Source of the DNA: Legionella sheltonii
GTDB lineage: Bacteria > Pseudomonadota > Gammaproteobacteria > Legionellales > Legionellaceae
Direction: 5' to 3'
Assembly: GCF_026191355.1 (NCBI RefSeq)
Contig: NZ_JAPHOQ010000008.1
Span: 1-64,000, forward strand
DNA length: 64,000 nucleotides
This document shows, one piece after another, positions 32,027-41,824 of the stretch. Made by a program: the position numbers and the translations under genes. Within the stretch, counting starts at the first letter, position 1, and every line of letters begins with the position of its first letter. The notes below the pieces were generated by a model. The model did not search any database and was not told the origin of the DNA. It saw only the letters and a program-made list of their open reading frames with translations.

Positions 32027-32890
32027 TCAGTTCGTCTCCTCCAAAACACAAAGCGCCCTAATTTTTGCTTTTAGCTCCGCGGATAATGGTGTGAGTGGCA
32101 ATGTACTCAATGCCGCGCTTTGATACAAACGCTTAATTTCAGGATTTTCTATGGCCTGCAAATGCAGGGCAATGGTTTGCAGATCTCCTCTTGCCAAAGG
32201 GCCGGTGAGTGATTCGGTAATGTGTGGGGCTTGCAATAAGTTATTTAAATTCCCTTGCATTAAGTTGACCAGCATCTGCCGGCTTTGCTGGGGGTTAATT
32301 CCTGCGTGCAGAAATAATTCTTCACTACAGGCCGCTAAGGTAATTAAATAATTGGAAGCCATACATGCTGCCGCATGATAGGCCACTTTGGTGTCGGCTT
32401 CGATGGGGATGAGATTCGCCTCCAACTGTGTAAAAGCGTGTGTTAACCAGCTGCAGACTTCGGCATCACCCTCGAGCACACAATCCACATGCTGAAACGC
32501 AGCCGCATCGAGGTAATTGCTTTTAAATGCTTTAAGTGGATGAAAACTGGCGACGAAACAACCTTCTTGCTTTAAGGGCTGCAGTAACCGAGAAGTTTGA
32601 ACTCCGCTGCAATGAATAACCAAAGACTGTGGTTTTAAAACAGGATATTGCACCAGGGTGTCGACAACATCGCTAATGGCATCATCATTACAGCAGATCC
32701 AGGTTAGCTCCGCTGCAGGTAAATGCTCTAGGTCCGCGATTGCTTGTCCGCAACCAAGCTCTTGACAAACTTTTTGCGCACTTTCTAAACTGCGATTACA
32801 AATCGAAAATGAGGTAATGAGTTGAGCCTGAAATAAAGCTAAGGCTAAATTTCTACCTAATCGACCTGCGCCGATGATATTGCATTTCAT
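32027..32890 (-). CDS. Rossmann-fold/DUF2520 domain protein
   Basis: 287-aa protein. The NAD(P)-binding Rossmann start is MKCNIIGAGRLGRNLALAL (GxGxxG), and the C-terminal helical DUF2520 half begins near VAYHAAACMASNYLITL. The family resembles 6-phosphogluconate or ketopantoate-type dehydrogenases, but its substrate is not established. AAGAAAG lies before the ATG. It is convergent with the preceding effector candidate and unrelated to it functionally as far as I can see. Confidence 0.88.
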   Translation of the reverse strand: MKCNIIGAGRLGRNLALALFQAQLITSFSICNRSLESAQKVCQELGCGQAIADLEHLPAAELTWICCNDDAISDVVDTLVQYPVLKPQSLVIHCSGVQTSRLLQPLKQEGCFVASFHPLKAFKSNYLDAAAFQHVDCVLEGDAEVCSWLTHAFTQLEANLIPIEADTKVAYHAAACMASNYLITLAACSEELFLHAGINPQQSRQMLVNLMQGNLNNLLQAPHITESLTGPLARGDLQTIALHLQAIENPEIKRLYQSAALSTLPLTPLSAELKAKIRALCVLEETN

Positions 32891-33117
32891 ATTCTTTCTT
32901 GCCTAAAAACACTTTTTTTACCCACGCAATGCACAGAAAGTGCCGTGCATAGAATTTCTTTAAAAATTTTTACTACGAGCAATAAACTACTTTTTCTTGC
33001 TCTGGAATGGTGCGCGCTGAGTTTCGGTATTAATAATGCAATTTTTGCAAAAAAGCATCACCATTAGTTGAATTATTGGTTATAATACTCTCAATTTGTC
33101 ATCTTGAGAAATGAATT

Positions 33118-35409
33118 ATGCCTTATTGGGTAAAGGGAACTGCGCAGCAAATTTTTCATGCATTTGGACAGGATTCGCTCATTGCAGAACAAAAAAATGA
33201 CACAAAGACAATTTTGCGGGATGTTCCTGCCGTTCATTTTTGGGGTAGCCTACAGCAAGCAATAACGCATTTTAAGATCTGGGCCACCCAGGCTCTAGGA
33301 AAATTTTATTTACAAGGAGATATGACTGCGGGTAATTTGGCATTTTTGTTTGGGCCTGATCCGCTAAAAAAAGTAGGGGAAGCTTCAGAGGTTTGCCATG
33401 CGAATCTAGTGCGTCAGAATTTTGCCTACATTAACGATGCTGGAGAGAATTGTGGGCTTTTGGTAATGTATCGAAAGGATGACCCCACGCAATGGGTAAT
33501 GGCCTTGGAAAAAAATGGCCATGCAGCCCCAAAAGATAGAGCGCTTTTCTGTTTATCAAGTTTTGACTTAACCCCGTCGGTTAAAGTCCCTAATTCTGGA
33601 TTGACCGTTTCTTTAGTGCCTTCTTTAGACCCCTTGTTAGTGCAGATTGGTTCTACTTTGCCAAGCGTTTTATTACAAAAAGCACTCAATGGGGATAATA
33701 CCATTAATCTTCGTTTTCAACGCATTGCGCTGTTGATGCGAAAATTACAAGTAGAGCAAGAAACAGTAACACTGCGCGGTGGCCCAATACCCTTTTCGGA
33801 TCTTAATTTACCCGCATTATTTGCAGATAATCCAGCCCTGGACAAGATTCTGCACTATAAAATACAAGACGAGCTTTCCTTGTCTGCAGTCGTACTTAAG
33901 GATCTGTTGTCAGAATCCAGTCCCTTATGCAAAGAAATTCAGGCGCTTAAATTAACTGATGATGAGCGCATCAATAAGAGCTTATTAAAAACGCTTATCG
34001 TATTTTATGAAAAAGGACTGCTGGAGGAAAATCGGGAATTACTTGCTAATTTTGATCTGATAAAAAAATTCAGCGCATTCATGTGGAATGAAACGCAAAT
34101 TAAGTTACTCCCCTTCCTACTGGAACAAAACTATACTGATGAAGAAATTCGCGGTATTTTAGCAAAAGATGAGTATTACCAGGCTTTAAACAAACTCGTT
34201 GATCTGGAGCCAGCTCTGGCTCTAAAGGCCAAAAGATTTTTTAATGATCCGACAAAACTTGAGGAATTAAGGTTTATTCATTCTTTCCCTGATGAAGACT
34301 GTAAGATGCTTTGTTTGATTTTTTGGGTCAAAGGCGATTTATCTGAGGATGGATATCAGCGAATCTTTAATGCAGCGCAGGACTTTCCTTTAATGGCCTC
34401 GAGTTTAGTTGCTTTAGATCAAACAAAAACGATTGATATTGGTGGACTAGAGCAACATGCTTCAAACCCCCACCTTTATTTACAAGACTCCATTAGACAT
34501 CATTTTGATAAAGAGCTAAAAGAATGTGAAGATCTTGAATTGAAATTATTTAAATTAACTTCCCCAGAATTACAAGCTGCAAACATGGCATTGCTGCTAT
34601 TAAAAAAATCTGGTGGTATTACTCCTCAAGAATATCAGTTGGTATTAGAAAAAGATGCTCAAGGACAGGCTTTACGCCTGTTTTTGCCGCAGCTGGTGAA
34701 TATAAAGGATGACGCGCATAGGAAGACCTTGATCAAGGTTCTTTATAGTGGTGTTATTCATGGAATACAAACGCAAGGGAATCAAATACTGCAACTGGCC
34801 GACCCCCAGCAAAGGGCTTTAGCGGAAGATTTACGCGAGCGATTTACTTGCGTGACGTTAATGCAGAAATTAAAGATGTTCAAAATGATGGTTGAGTTCG
34901 CAGCACAAGAGGATGAAGAGGCCAAACGTTTTCGACAAGTTCTTTTGCGCGTTGAAGCGCAATGCAAAGTAATTTCTGAGCGTTTGGCAGGCTCTGAGAC
35001 TTATCAACCAATGCGTAAAGACTGGGAAAAAGCACAAGAAGCGTATCGAAGAAAGTTATACACCATGGCTTACGAAGCGCTTATGGATCCCGAGATTGAT
35101 GTGCGTGAGCGATTACGGGGTGCTGAAAAAGTGATTCTTGATATTGTTGATCCACAAATGGAACCGGGGAATTATAAAACGATAATGGATGCCTTAATTG
35201 TTCTTGCTAACATAGTGATTACAGTCTTGTCCGTTTTTAGTGCTAATGCAATTAAATACAAAGTGACTGGAAACCTCTGGTTTTTCAATCAAACGACCTC
35301 AGGAGAGGAAATACGCGCGCTGGATAAAGAAGTGCTCGAGCTTGTAGAACCAGAAAAAAAAGACGAAAATGGTATTTGGTCAATGATATCAAGTTTTCAA
35401 CTGAGTTAA
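33118..35409 (+). CDS. orphan large protein, candidate Dot/Icm effector
   Basis: 763 aa, family not recognised. It is mainly alpha-helical by composition, with a Leu-rich middle (about 230-600) that could be a helical repeat scaffold. A single hydrophobic segment lies near the C-terminus (DALIVLANIVITVLSVFSA, about 688-706). After it comes an acidic, Glu-rich tail (SGEEIRALDKEVLELVEPEKK) ending in SFQLS, a pattern consistent with an E-block Dot/Icm signal. No signal peptide or enzyme motif was found. A hairpin follows it and another orphan on the same strand lies downstream. Confidence 0.65.
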   Translation: MPYWVKGTAQQIFHAFGQDSLIAEQKNDTKTILRDVPAVHFWGSLQQAITHFKIWATQALGKFYLQGDMTAGNLAFLFGPDPLKKVGEASEVCHANLVRQNFAYINDAGENCGLLVMYRKDDPTQWVMALEKNGHAAPKDRALFCLSSFDLTPSVKVPNSGLTVSLVPSLDPLLVQIGSTLPSVLLQKALNGDNTINLRFQRIALLMRKLQVEQETVTLRGGPIPFSDLNLPALFADNPALDKILHYKIQDELSLSAVVLKDLLSESSPLCKEIQALKLTDDERINKSLLKTLIVFYEKGLLEENRELLANFDLIKKFSAFMWNETQIKLLPFLLEQNYTDEEIRGILAKDEYYQALNKLVDLEPALALKAKRFFNDPTKLEELRFIHSFPDEDCKMLCLIFWVKGDLSEDGYQRIFNAAQDFPLMASSLVALDQTKTIDIGGLEQHASNPHLYLQDSIRHHFDKELKECEDLELKLFKLTSPELQAANMALLLLKKSGGITPQEYQLVLEKDAQGQALRLFLPQLVNIKDDAHRKTLIKVLYSGVIHGIQTQGNQILQLADPQQRALAEDLRERFTCVTLMQKLKMFKMMVEFAAQEDEEAKRFRQVLLRVEAQCKVISERLAGSETYQPMRKDWEKAQEAYRRKLYTMAYEALMDPEIDVRERLRGAEKVILDIVDPQMEPGNYKTIMDALIVLANIVITVLSVFSANAIKYKVTGNLWFFNQTTSGEEIRALDKEVLELVEPEKKDENGIWSMISSFQLS

Positions 35410-35441
35410 ATCCAATGTAGCTCTTGAACGCTACAACCCTT

Positions 35442-35470
35442 AGCCCAGGAACTCATCTCCCTCCTGGGCT
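35442..35470 (+). terminator. hairpin after the 763-aa orphan
   Basis: AGCCCAGGA (35442-35450) pairs perfectly with TCCTGGGCT (35462-35470), 11-base loop, 32 bases after the stop codon. No T-run. Confidence 0.55.
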
Positions 35471-35590
35471 TACCCAATGAAAAAAAAGAGAAATTCTCTT
35501 TCCCACACCTTTCTGACATCAAGAGTGCTGACAGGGTTGGTGTTTGCTTTTTACTGTTTAGTTTCCTTGTTATCTGCTTGAAAATTATTC

Positions 35591-35620
35591 TTGAACTTCT
35601 TGAATATTTCTGCCTAATAT
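35591..35620 (+). promoter_or_regulatory. candidate promoter for the 948-aa orphan
   Basis: -35 TTGAAC (35591-35596), 18-base spacer, -10 TAATAT (35615-35620), about 40 bases before the start codon. Confidence 0.35.
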
Positions 35621-35662
35621 GAACTATTCTAAAAGGACGACTGTGATTTAATGGATTAAAAT

Positions 35663-38509
35663 ATGGGAATTCCAAAAAAGGCACTGAGGCATAGTCAACT
35701 CACTTATTCAGAAAAAACAGCGATATCCGATAGCTCTCATCAAACCTTTAAGGTTACCTTTGAAGAAGATGGAGTTGTCAAAAAAGCGTTTTTTAAAAAA
35801 TTAGAACCTAAAAATCACTATCCTGAATTATTAGCTAAAATAAGCGTCGCAACCTCATCATTCAAAAGATCATTTCAAGGAAAAAGATCCGCGGAAGAGC
35901 GGTTGGTATTCGAGGAGTACGACCTTGAATTAATGCCCGATCGCAATGAAACGATAAAAGACAACACCCTTTATATTAAATTTGAGAAAGACTCATTCCA
36001 ATATCTGGTTAAGACTCCTGAAGGCCTAATAAAAAAAGATACAATAGCCGTTAAGGAAGCCCCCAATTTTAATCCGGAACTGCCGTTAATTGAACAGCTG
36101 CGCACTGTAAAGAGCAATATTTTAGAAATCACCGCCAAGAGAGGGCACACTCAGGACAAATTGATCGGTACGCTTTCTATTGGTATTGAGGATTTTAAAC
36201 CGTTACACTTTGCCAGCCAGGGTATTCCTGTTAATAGCACGTTAAAGGAACAAGTTGCCCCCAGTGTTAAGACACTGATTGAACATAACATTATGGAACT
36301 TTTACTGGGACGATGGTTTCTTGATGATGACGATTCTCATCCTCATAATCTCAGTTTAGCCGGTGATATCGATTTTGATATGTTCTGGTATTGGTTCACA
36401 ATTTACATGAAAGTACCACGAGCGGTGATCGGGGTTCCTAAAACCCATGTCACTTTAACGGTTCGTGATTATGAAGCTTTTCCTAATGTTCAGGAATCCA
36501 TGCCTTATCATTGGCCGCCCTACCAGCATCCAGGGCAAGTTACCATTCCAGTAATTGTCCCAGGGGTACAAGAACAAGCGCTTAAAAAGCTGCCCAAAGC
36601 GTATGCAGACCCTACCGAATTCGCCCGTTTGGCGCAGAACTCCCTTGCCCAAGAACAGAAATTGGCTGCAGCTCTAAAAGCTTTATTAACGTTTCAACCG
36701 GAGTTGCAACGCAAACGCTTAACAGAGCTTTTTGGTGATTTACCTTTAAATTACACCTCTTTAGATGAAACGGATCCCAGCTTACGAGCAAAATATGAAG
36801 AGTTATTTCCTCAATTTTGTAATCCAGAAACGGACAAAAAATCATTTGTTGATTTTATGATGGCTTTATATCAGGAGCATTACGATAACTTATACCGAGT
36901 GGTCGTCTTTTATATGGGATGCTTAGATAATGGTTATGGGCTACCCCTGCCTCCTACTTATTTGGCGCTGTATCAAAAACCTTCTTTTTATCGGAACATT
37001 GGGGAGTGGATCAAAAAAGAAAATGAAACAACCTATGCAAAGGAAGAGGAGCTTAAATTTAATCCTGATGAGTTACAAAAACGATATCATCAGGTTTGGC
37101 GGGATGCATTTGCTCCAACAATAAAAGAGCTGATCCACAGTGCATACCGACTAACCAACTCATTACTTAAAGAAACGACTAATCCTCCGCATGTACAAAT
37201 TTCCAAGCTGGATAGCAAACAGCCCACAGATGAGACGATAACCAGTGCCTGGGAGTTGTTTGGAAACCTTCCTCAACTCGATGCTGAAACAATAGCGGCA
37301 AAAATTAGTGTTGATAAAGACAGTAAATTACGCGATGCAGTATTATCTATGGTTGCTTTTGTTAATGAGTTCCGTACGGTTATTAAAACCTATTATGAAA
37401 AAGAACGTAAGGAGCTCACAGAAGAAGATAACCTGGAGTTTTCGGATAAGCTGGGCTTACTGTATAAAACACATAATTTAAAAATTTGCCAAGCCTTGGC
37501 AAATACAACAACCCATGCCGCTGGATTTAATAATATCGCTGAAAGTCTTAAATTAATTGCTGAACAGGTCAATTTCCAGTTGCATTTAACAAAGACCGAC
37601 GAACTCATGGAAAAAGCGCTACTTGCGGTGAAGAGAGACGTTTTACCTTTTACGCATGAAGATGTGAAAAATCAATATAATGATTCATTATTTGTTTGGG
37701 CCAAATCCATTAAGCCTGAAGATTTAGAGCGTTATATTACCGATATTGTTGATAAAAAATATGCTCCTTACATCGAAACATTTTCCTTTCGCAAAAGAAC
37801 AGAATCCGTTAAAAAGTATTTAAAAGCCAGTTCTGCAGAAAGTGGAGATCAACGTTTGGCGTACATTTTAAGTTCCGGTACAAAGCAAGATGGGGAATTG
37901 AATACTTTGCTTATCAATGGCCTCACTCCCTTTATGCTTGAAAAATACCCCATACCAAGTATTGATCAAGCGATAAGAGATAAAAGTTTTGAAAAAGGGA
38001 TTGCCGATTTTACACGTGATGTTGTGTACTTCGCCAAGAAAGACAAACGCTTTACTCATCCCTACAGTGATCGAGGTATGACCATGTTGTTTCAAGGCAT
38101 GTATGAATGGGTAGATACTTTAACGGAACGATCATTTAAAAGCTTAATCGAATCATCATTAAAAAAATATGAAGGGGCATCATGGGGGAGCATCTGGGGG
38201 ACATCCAGAAGACCGGAAGTAGAGGGTTATTTAAAAGGAAATGCTCATTCAAAAGCGCTCGCCTTGATCTTTATGAACGGGCAAGATTCTTCGACACTAA
38301 ACGACTGTTTGTTTACCAAAATCATAGAGGCGATTAAAAAAGATACAACTAAGATTCCAGAGCTATTAAAAGATGAAAAGTATCAAATAATCGCACAATT
38401 TGCTTTGGAAGAACATAAAAAATTGTATCTGGGTGAGGTGAAAAATAATTATGCAACAATTTATGCGACCCAGCGCCAACTGCAACTCACAGAAGGTTGT
38501 TCTTATTAA
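35663..38509 (+). CDS. candidate effector with kinase-like catalytic loop
   Basis: 948-aa protein, family not firmly recognised. The N-terminal 260 residues look like a divergent kinase fold: a beta-rich start with candidate ATP lysines (K45/K46 in AFFKKLEPK), then LLLGRWFLDDDDSHPHNLSL. Here D224-x-H226...H228-N229 resembles a DxHxxN catalytic loop, followed by GDIDFD (D235, D237, D239) as a metal-binding loop. This arrangement resembles PI3/4-kinase-like and effector lipid-kinase sites. The remaining 680 residues are helical and charged, and I see no known domain. No signal peptide or TM. Kinase activity and Dot/Icm export are inference. Confidence 0.65.
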   Translation: MGIPKKALRHSQLTYSEKTAISDSSHQTFKVTFEEDGVVKKAFFKKLEPKNHYPELLAKISVATSSFKRSFQGKRSAEERLVFEEYDLELMPDRNETIKDNTLYIKFEKDSFQYLVKTPEGLIKKDTIAVKEAPNFNPELPLIEQLRTVKSNILEITAKRGHTQDKLIGTLSIGIEDFKPLHFASQGIPVNSTLKEQVAPSVKTLIEHNIMELLLGRWFLDDDDSHPHNLSLAGDIDFDMFWYWFTIYMKVPRAVIGVPKTHVTLTVRDYEAFPNVQESMPYHWPPYQHPGQVTIPVIVPGVQEQALKKLPKAYADPTEFARLAQNSLAQEQKLAAALKALLTFQPELQRKRLTELFGDLPLNYTSLDETDPSLRAKYEELFPQFCNPETDKKSFVDFMMALYQEHYDNLYRVVVFYMGCLDNGYGLPLPPTYLALYQKPSFYRNIGEWIKKENETTYAKEEELKFNPDELQKRYHQVWRDAFAPTIKELIHSAYRLTNSLLKETTNPPHVQISKLDSKQPTDETITSAWELFGNLPQLDAETIAAKISVDKDSKLRDAVLSMVAFVNEFRTVIKTYYEKERKELTEEDNLEFSDKLGLLYKTHNLKICQALANTTTHAAGFNNIAESLKLIAEQVNFQLHLTKTDELMEKALLAVKRDVLPFTHEDVKNQYNDSLFVWAKSIKPEDLERYITDIVDKKYAPYIETFSFRKRTESVKKYLKASSAESGDQRLAYILSSGTKQDGELNTLLINGLTPFMLEKYPIPSIDQAIRDKSFEKGIADFTRDVVYFAKKDKRFTHPYSDRGMTMLFQGMYEWVDTLTERSFKSLIESSLKKYEGASWGSIWGTSRRPEVEGYLKGNAHSKALALIFMNGQDSSTLNDCLFTKIIEAIKKDTTKIPELLKDEKYQIIAQFALEEHKKLYLGEVKNNYATIYATQRQLQLTEGCSY

Positions 38510-38566
38510 GCGTGTCTGTACTTCTAATGTTTGCAACTAAGTTTGTGAGCATTGGAAGTATAGGTT

Positions 38567-39451
38567 ATGATCCCTTTTTCTAAAATGTTGCCAGAGCTTT
38601 ATATGTCCTTTGATTTAATAAAAACATTGCCTCAATATCTAATTCCTCAACATGGGCTAACGACTCTAGCTGGATGTTTGGCTGAAGTGAAACATCACAA
38701 GGTAAAAAATTACATCATTCAACGCTTTATAAATAAATACCAAGTTAATATGAGTGAGGCTTTGATTGAAGATCCTACCGCATACGCTTGTTTTAATGAT
38801 TTTTTTATTCGCCATTTGAAATCAGAATGCAGACCCTTGGCTCAAGCAGACATTATTTCGCCAGTAGATGGGTGTGTTAGTGAAATAGGCTCTATAGAGC
38901 AAGGTCAATTAATTCAGGCAAAAGGGCATTATTATTCAGTAGACGATCTTTTAATGTGTAATAAAGAGCTGGCTGCGCAATTTCTTAATGGACGTTTCGC
39001 TACTTTGTATTTATCACCTAAAGATTATCATCGTGTCCATATGCCTATTGATGCTGAACTCATTTCAATGAGCTATATGCCTGGTGCTTTATTTTCAGTC
39101 CAACCATCGACGGCTCGAGTTGTACCCCGGTTATTTGCACGTAATGAACGATTGGCTGTCTTTTTTTCTACGCAAATTGGTCCTATGGTGATGGTAATGG
39201 TTGGAGCAACTATAGTGGGGGCAATAGGAACTAGCTGGCATGGGGAAATCAAACGCAGCAAAAACCGTATTGATTTTGAATACTCCCCAGAAGAGCGTCA
39301 GCAAATGGCTAAAGGCGATGAAATGGGGTACTTTAAATTAGGTTCCACGGTGGTTTTGCTGTTTGCAAATGGTGCTCAAATGAATTGGGATAAAGACTTA
39401 AAAGCAGGCAGTCCCATACGCTTTGGTCAGGCGTTAGGAGAAATTAACTAA
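38567..39451 (+). CDS. psd: phosphatidylserine decarboxylase proenzyme
   Basis: Converts phosphatidylserine to phosphatidylethanolamine at the inner membrane. The 294-aa proenzyme self-cleaves within LGST (Gly259-Ser260, in [11 protein letters not shown]) to make the pyruvoyl alpha subunit. The DYHRVHMP and [11 protein letters not shown] motifs, including the conserved Asp-His of the maturation triad, are intact. Length matches the bacterial short form. Lies 57 bases after the preceding orphan but appears independent of it. No pssA nearby. Confidence 0.96.
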   Translation: MIPFSKMLPELYMSFDLIKTLPQYLIPQHGLTTLAGCLAEVKHHKVKNYIIQRFINKYQVNMSEALIEDPTAYACFNDFFIRHLKSECRPLAQADIISPVDGCVSEIGSIEQGQLIQAKGHYYSVDDLLMCNKELAAQFLNGRFATLYLSPKDYHRVHMPIDAELISMSYMPGALFSVQPSTARVVPRLFARNERLAVFFSTQIGPMVMVMVGATIVGAIGTSWHGEIKRSKNRIDFEYSPEERQQMAKGDEMGYFKLGSTVVLLFANGAQMNWDKDLKAGSPIRFGQALGEIN

Positions 39452-39478
39452 CATCTATGCAACCTGCCTGATTATATT

Positions 39479-39512
39479 GTCGCCCGGGTTACGCTGCGGT
39501 AACCCTGGCGAC
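39479..39512. terminator. hairpin between convergent psd and cyclodeaminase genes
   Basis: GTCGCCCGGGTTAC (39479-39492) pairs with GTAACCCTGGCGAC (39499-39512), one mismatch, six-base loop. It shares the CCCGGGTTAC core with the hairpin after atpC, so this may be a dispersed palindrome reused as a terminator. Confidence 0.6.
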
Positions 39513-39530
39513 ATGCCATATAAATTCCTC

Positions 39531-40502
39531 TTAATTTAACACAAATGCAGTTCCTAAGTTTTGATTGACCGCATTTTCATAAACCACGGAAGCGACGCTG
39601 ACGTCCTGAATCGAAAGCCCTACTGATTTGAAAACAGTGATTTGGTTTTTGTAATCCGGTTTTTTATGCATTAACCAAGTACCAATCTCAATAATATCCT
39701 CTTGCTTTAACTGATTTTGTTGGACCGCGCTGATAATTTCGCCTGCCTCAGCCATCACCGCATTCAATTGATCGACGATCACCACGCTATGTTTTAGCAC
39801 ATTATCACTGATTTCTTTCATCTTGGCGGTGTGGGAACCTATGGCATTAATATGTACATGAGGTTGTATGTCTTGCAAGTGAATTAAGGGTTCAGTACTG
39901 GCAGTGGCAGTGCAGATGATGTCCGCGTCTTTAACCGCAGAGGAGATATGATCATAGACATGAATCGCGTATTGGTTTGCAAATTTTGTCGCGAATTGTT
40001 CTGCACTTTTAATATTTCTTGACCAGACTGAGACCTGTTTTATATCACGTACCGTTGCTACAGCCTGAAGCTGAGTCTCTGCTTGCACCCCTGAGCCAAT
40101 GATTGCAACATGACTCGCGTTTTCTGTCGCAAAATATTGGGTTGCTAATCCAGAAACTGCTCCGGTTCTCAATGCAGTGAGGTACCCTGCATCCATTAAT
40201 GCTTGAGGCTCACCAGTACTGGCATCAAGCAACATAATAAAACCCGTAATTGCCGGTTTATTTCGGGTGCTATTTTTGGGAAAAATGGAGGCTACTTTCA
40301 AACCTAAAGCTTTATCTTTGGCCAAATATGCTGGCATGGTTAAAGTAAGCGCCTCTTCTTCGTCAATAGTAATCCCTGTTCTTAATGGTAATTTAACCTG
40401 TTGTTTTGCGAGTTGAATAAACGCATTTTCCATTGCCTTAATCGCTTGGCTCATGGTGATACATTGTTTTACTTCTTCCAGGGATAACAAGCGAAGACTC
40501 AT
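39531..40502 (-). CDS. ornithine cyclodeaminase/mu-crystallin family protein
   Basis: 323-aa NAD(P)-dependent enzyme of the OCD/mu-crystallin family. Members deaminate ornithine to proline, or reduce or dehydrogenate imino and amino acids such as alanine; sequence alone does not settle which. Rossmann motif HVAIIGSGVQAETQ, conserved DAGYLTALRTGAVSGLATQYFA core, and a substrate-binding RTG(IT) near residue 41. Translation begins three bases after the upstream epimerase stop, whose 3' end supplies the GGAGG site, so the two are an operon. Confidence 0.88.
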   Translation of the reverse strand: MSLRLLSLEEVKQCITMSQAIKAMENAFIQLAKQQVKLPLRTGITIDEEEALTLTMPAYLAKDKALGLKVASIFPKNSTRNKPAITGFIMLLDASTGEPQALMDAGYLTALRTGAVSGLATQYFATENASHVAIIGSGVQAETQLQAVATVRDIKQVSVWSRNIKSAEQFATKFANQYAIHVYDHISSAVKDADIICTATASTEPLIHLQDIQPHVHINAIGSHTAKMKEISDNVLKHSVVIVDQLNAVMAEAGEIISAVQQNQLKQEDIIEIGTWLMHKKPDYKNQITVFKSVGLSIQDVSVASVVYENAVNQNLGTAFVLN

Positions 40503-40505
40503 AAT

Positions 40506-41438
40506 TTAACCTCCAAATTCTTTAGTTAAAGCAGACAATAAAGTTGGGTATTTGAAATCAAATTGATACTCTGACAAGCGTTGTGGGGCCACGGTCTGTC
40601 CTGACAATAATAATTCTTCACCCATTTGCCCGAATAAAAGCGTTACAAACCAGGCAGGCATGCGCAGAAAAGCAGGTTTCTTTAGCACCTGTGCGAATGT
40701 TTTAGTAAATGTTTTTTGTGATACACACTCTGGGGCAACTAAATTCACTGGGCCAGTAATTTCTGGGTGAGCGATTAAAAACATAATGGCCTCAGCAAGA
40801 TCGGTACTGTCAATCCATGCTAAAGGTTGCTCACCAGAACCCAGTACAGCGCCCAGACCATATTTTGTAGGTAATTCCAGTTTTTTTAACATCCCAGCAC
40901 CGCGTTTTAAAACCACACCAAAACGCATGAGGGTTACCGGCATTCCCAATTCAAAACCTCTTTTGGCGGTTTGTTCCCACTGGGTTACAAGCTGAGTCGA
41001 AAAACTGGTTTCAGGCGAATCAATAGGGGGAGTTGTTTCAGTAAACGTAAGATTATCTGCTGCTCGTGTTTTCTGTAATCCATAAATGCCGATGGCGCTT
41101 GCATTATATAAATGAGGTTTTTTTGTTTCGGCTTTAATTCCCCATAGCACTAATTGGCTGGTTGTTTCAATGCGGCTTGAGAGTAATCTTTCTTTTGTTT
41201 CGTCACTCCATCGAGCATCTGCAATATTTTCACCAGCTAAATTAATAATCACATCAAATTCATTCGGATTTAACAGATCTAGTTCATCCCAGGAAATTGG
41301 GTGTACCGTGTTTGCAAAGGTTTGTTTAATTTTTTCTTCATCTCGCCCAATGACATACACGTTATGCCCTGATTGAATCAATTCAGGAACTAAAGTTTGA
41401 CCAACTAATCCTGTTCCACCTCCAATAATAATTTTCAT
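40506..41438 (-). CDS. TIGR01777 family NAD-dependent epimerase (YfcH-like)
   Basis: 310-aa extended-SDR protein of the YfcH type, function not established. MKIIIGGGTGLVGQTL is the NAD-binding start, then DVIINLAGENIADARW, and SAIGIYG with the active-site Tyr. A C-terminal DUF1731-like helical tail ends near PAWFVTLLFGQMGEELLLSGQ. The ATG at 41438 is chosen because AAGGAGG lies six bases upstream; an in-frame ATG six codons earlier lacks a site. First gene of a two-gene operon. Confidence 0.9.
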   Translation of the reverse strand: MKIIIGGGTGLVGQTLVPELIQSGHNVYVIGRDEEKIKQTFANTVHPISWDELDLLNPNEFDVIINLAGENIADARWSDETKERLLSSRIETTSQLVLWGIKAETKKPHLYNASAIGIYGLQKTRAADNLTFTETTPPIDSPETSFSTQLVTQWEQTAKRGFELGMPVTLMRFGVVLKRGAGMLKKLELPTKYGLGAVLGSGEQPLAWIDSTDLAEAIMFLIAHPEITGPVNLVAPECVSQKTFTKTFAQVLKKPAFLRMPAWFVTLLFGQMGEELLLSGQTVAPQRLSEYQFDFKYPTLLSALTKEFGG

Positions 41439-41660
41439 GCACAACCTCCTTTTCACGTCGGTCTATGATAACTGAAGCAAATTAACTTACCAACACACAT
41501 CATAACGGAAATGTAGTTTGGTTGCTTGCAATCAGCTAACCCTCTATGAATTTAAAAATTTTTATGCGGAATCATGATTAAGATAGGGCTTTCAGCAGCC
41601 AGGCTTACTGGAAGTTCCCGTGATTGGGGTCTATTAGAAATGGATTTATAATCGATTTAA

Positions 41661-41747
41661 TGGTACCGAGAAGAGGACTCGAACCTCCACGGAGTTGCCC
41701 CCACTAGCACCTGAAGCTAGCGTGTCTACCAATTCCACCACCTCGGC
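41661..41747 (-). tRNA. tRNA-Leu (anticodon CAG)
   Basis: 87-nt class II tRNA read on the minus strand, with 3' CCA encoded. Acceptor GCCGAGG pairs with TCTCGGT (G-U at both ends). The anticodon stem CTAGC/GCTAG encloses loop TTCAGGT, anticodon CAG. A variable arm follows, then GGTTCGAGTCC as the T loop. It resembles E. coli tRNA-Leu(CAG) throughout. Confidence 0.97.
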
Positions 41748-41758
41748 ATTGTGGCGCT

Positions 41759-41787
41759 AAGTTACTCATATTTTGTGGATCTGTCAA
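41759..41787 (-). promoter_or_regulatory. promoter of tRNA-Leu
   Basis: On the minus strand: consensus -35 TTGACA (41782-41787), exactly 17 bases, -10 TAACTT (41759-41764), placing the start about five bases before the tRNA. Confidence 0.8.
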
Positions 41788-41824
41788 TGGCTTTTTTAGA
41801 TTAATCTTGCGCAAAATGTTTCAA

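Noticed and set aside
35406..35684. 92-codon minus-strand open frame between two orphans
   Set aside because: No Shine-Dalgarno, overlaps a hairpin, the likely promoter and the start of the downstream gene; looks like noise.
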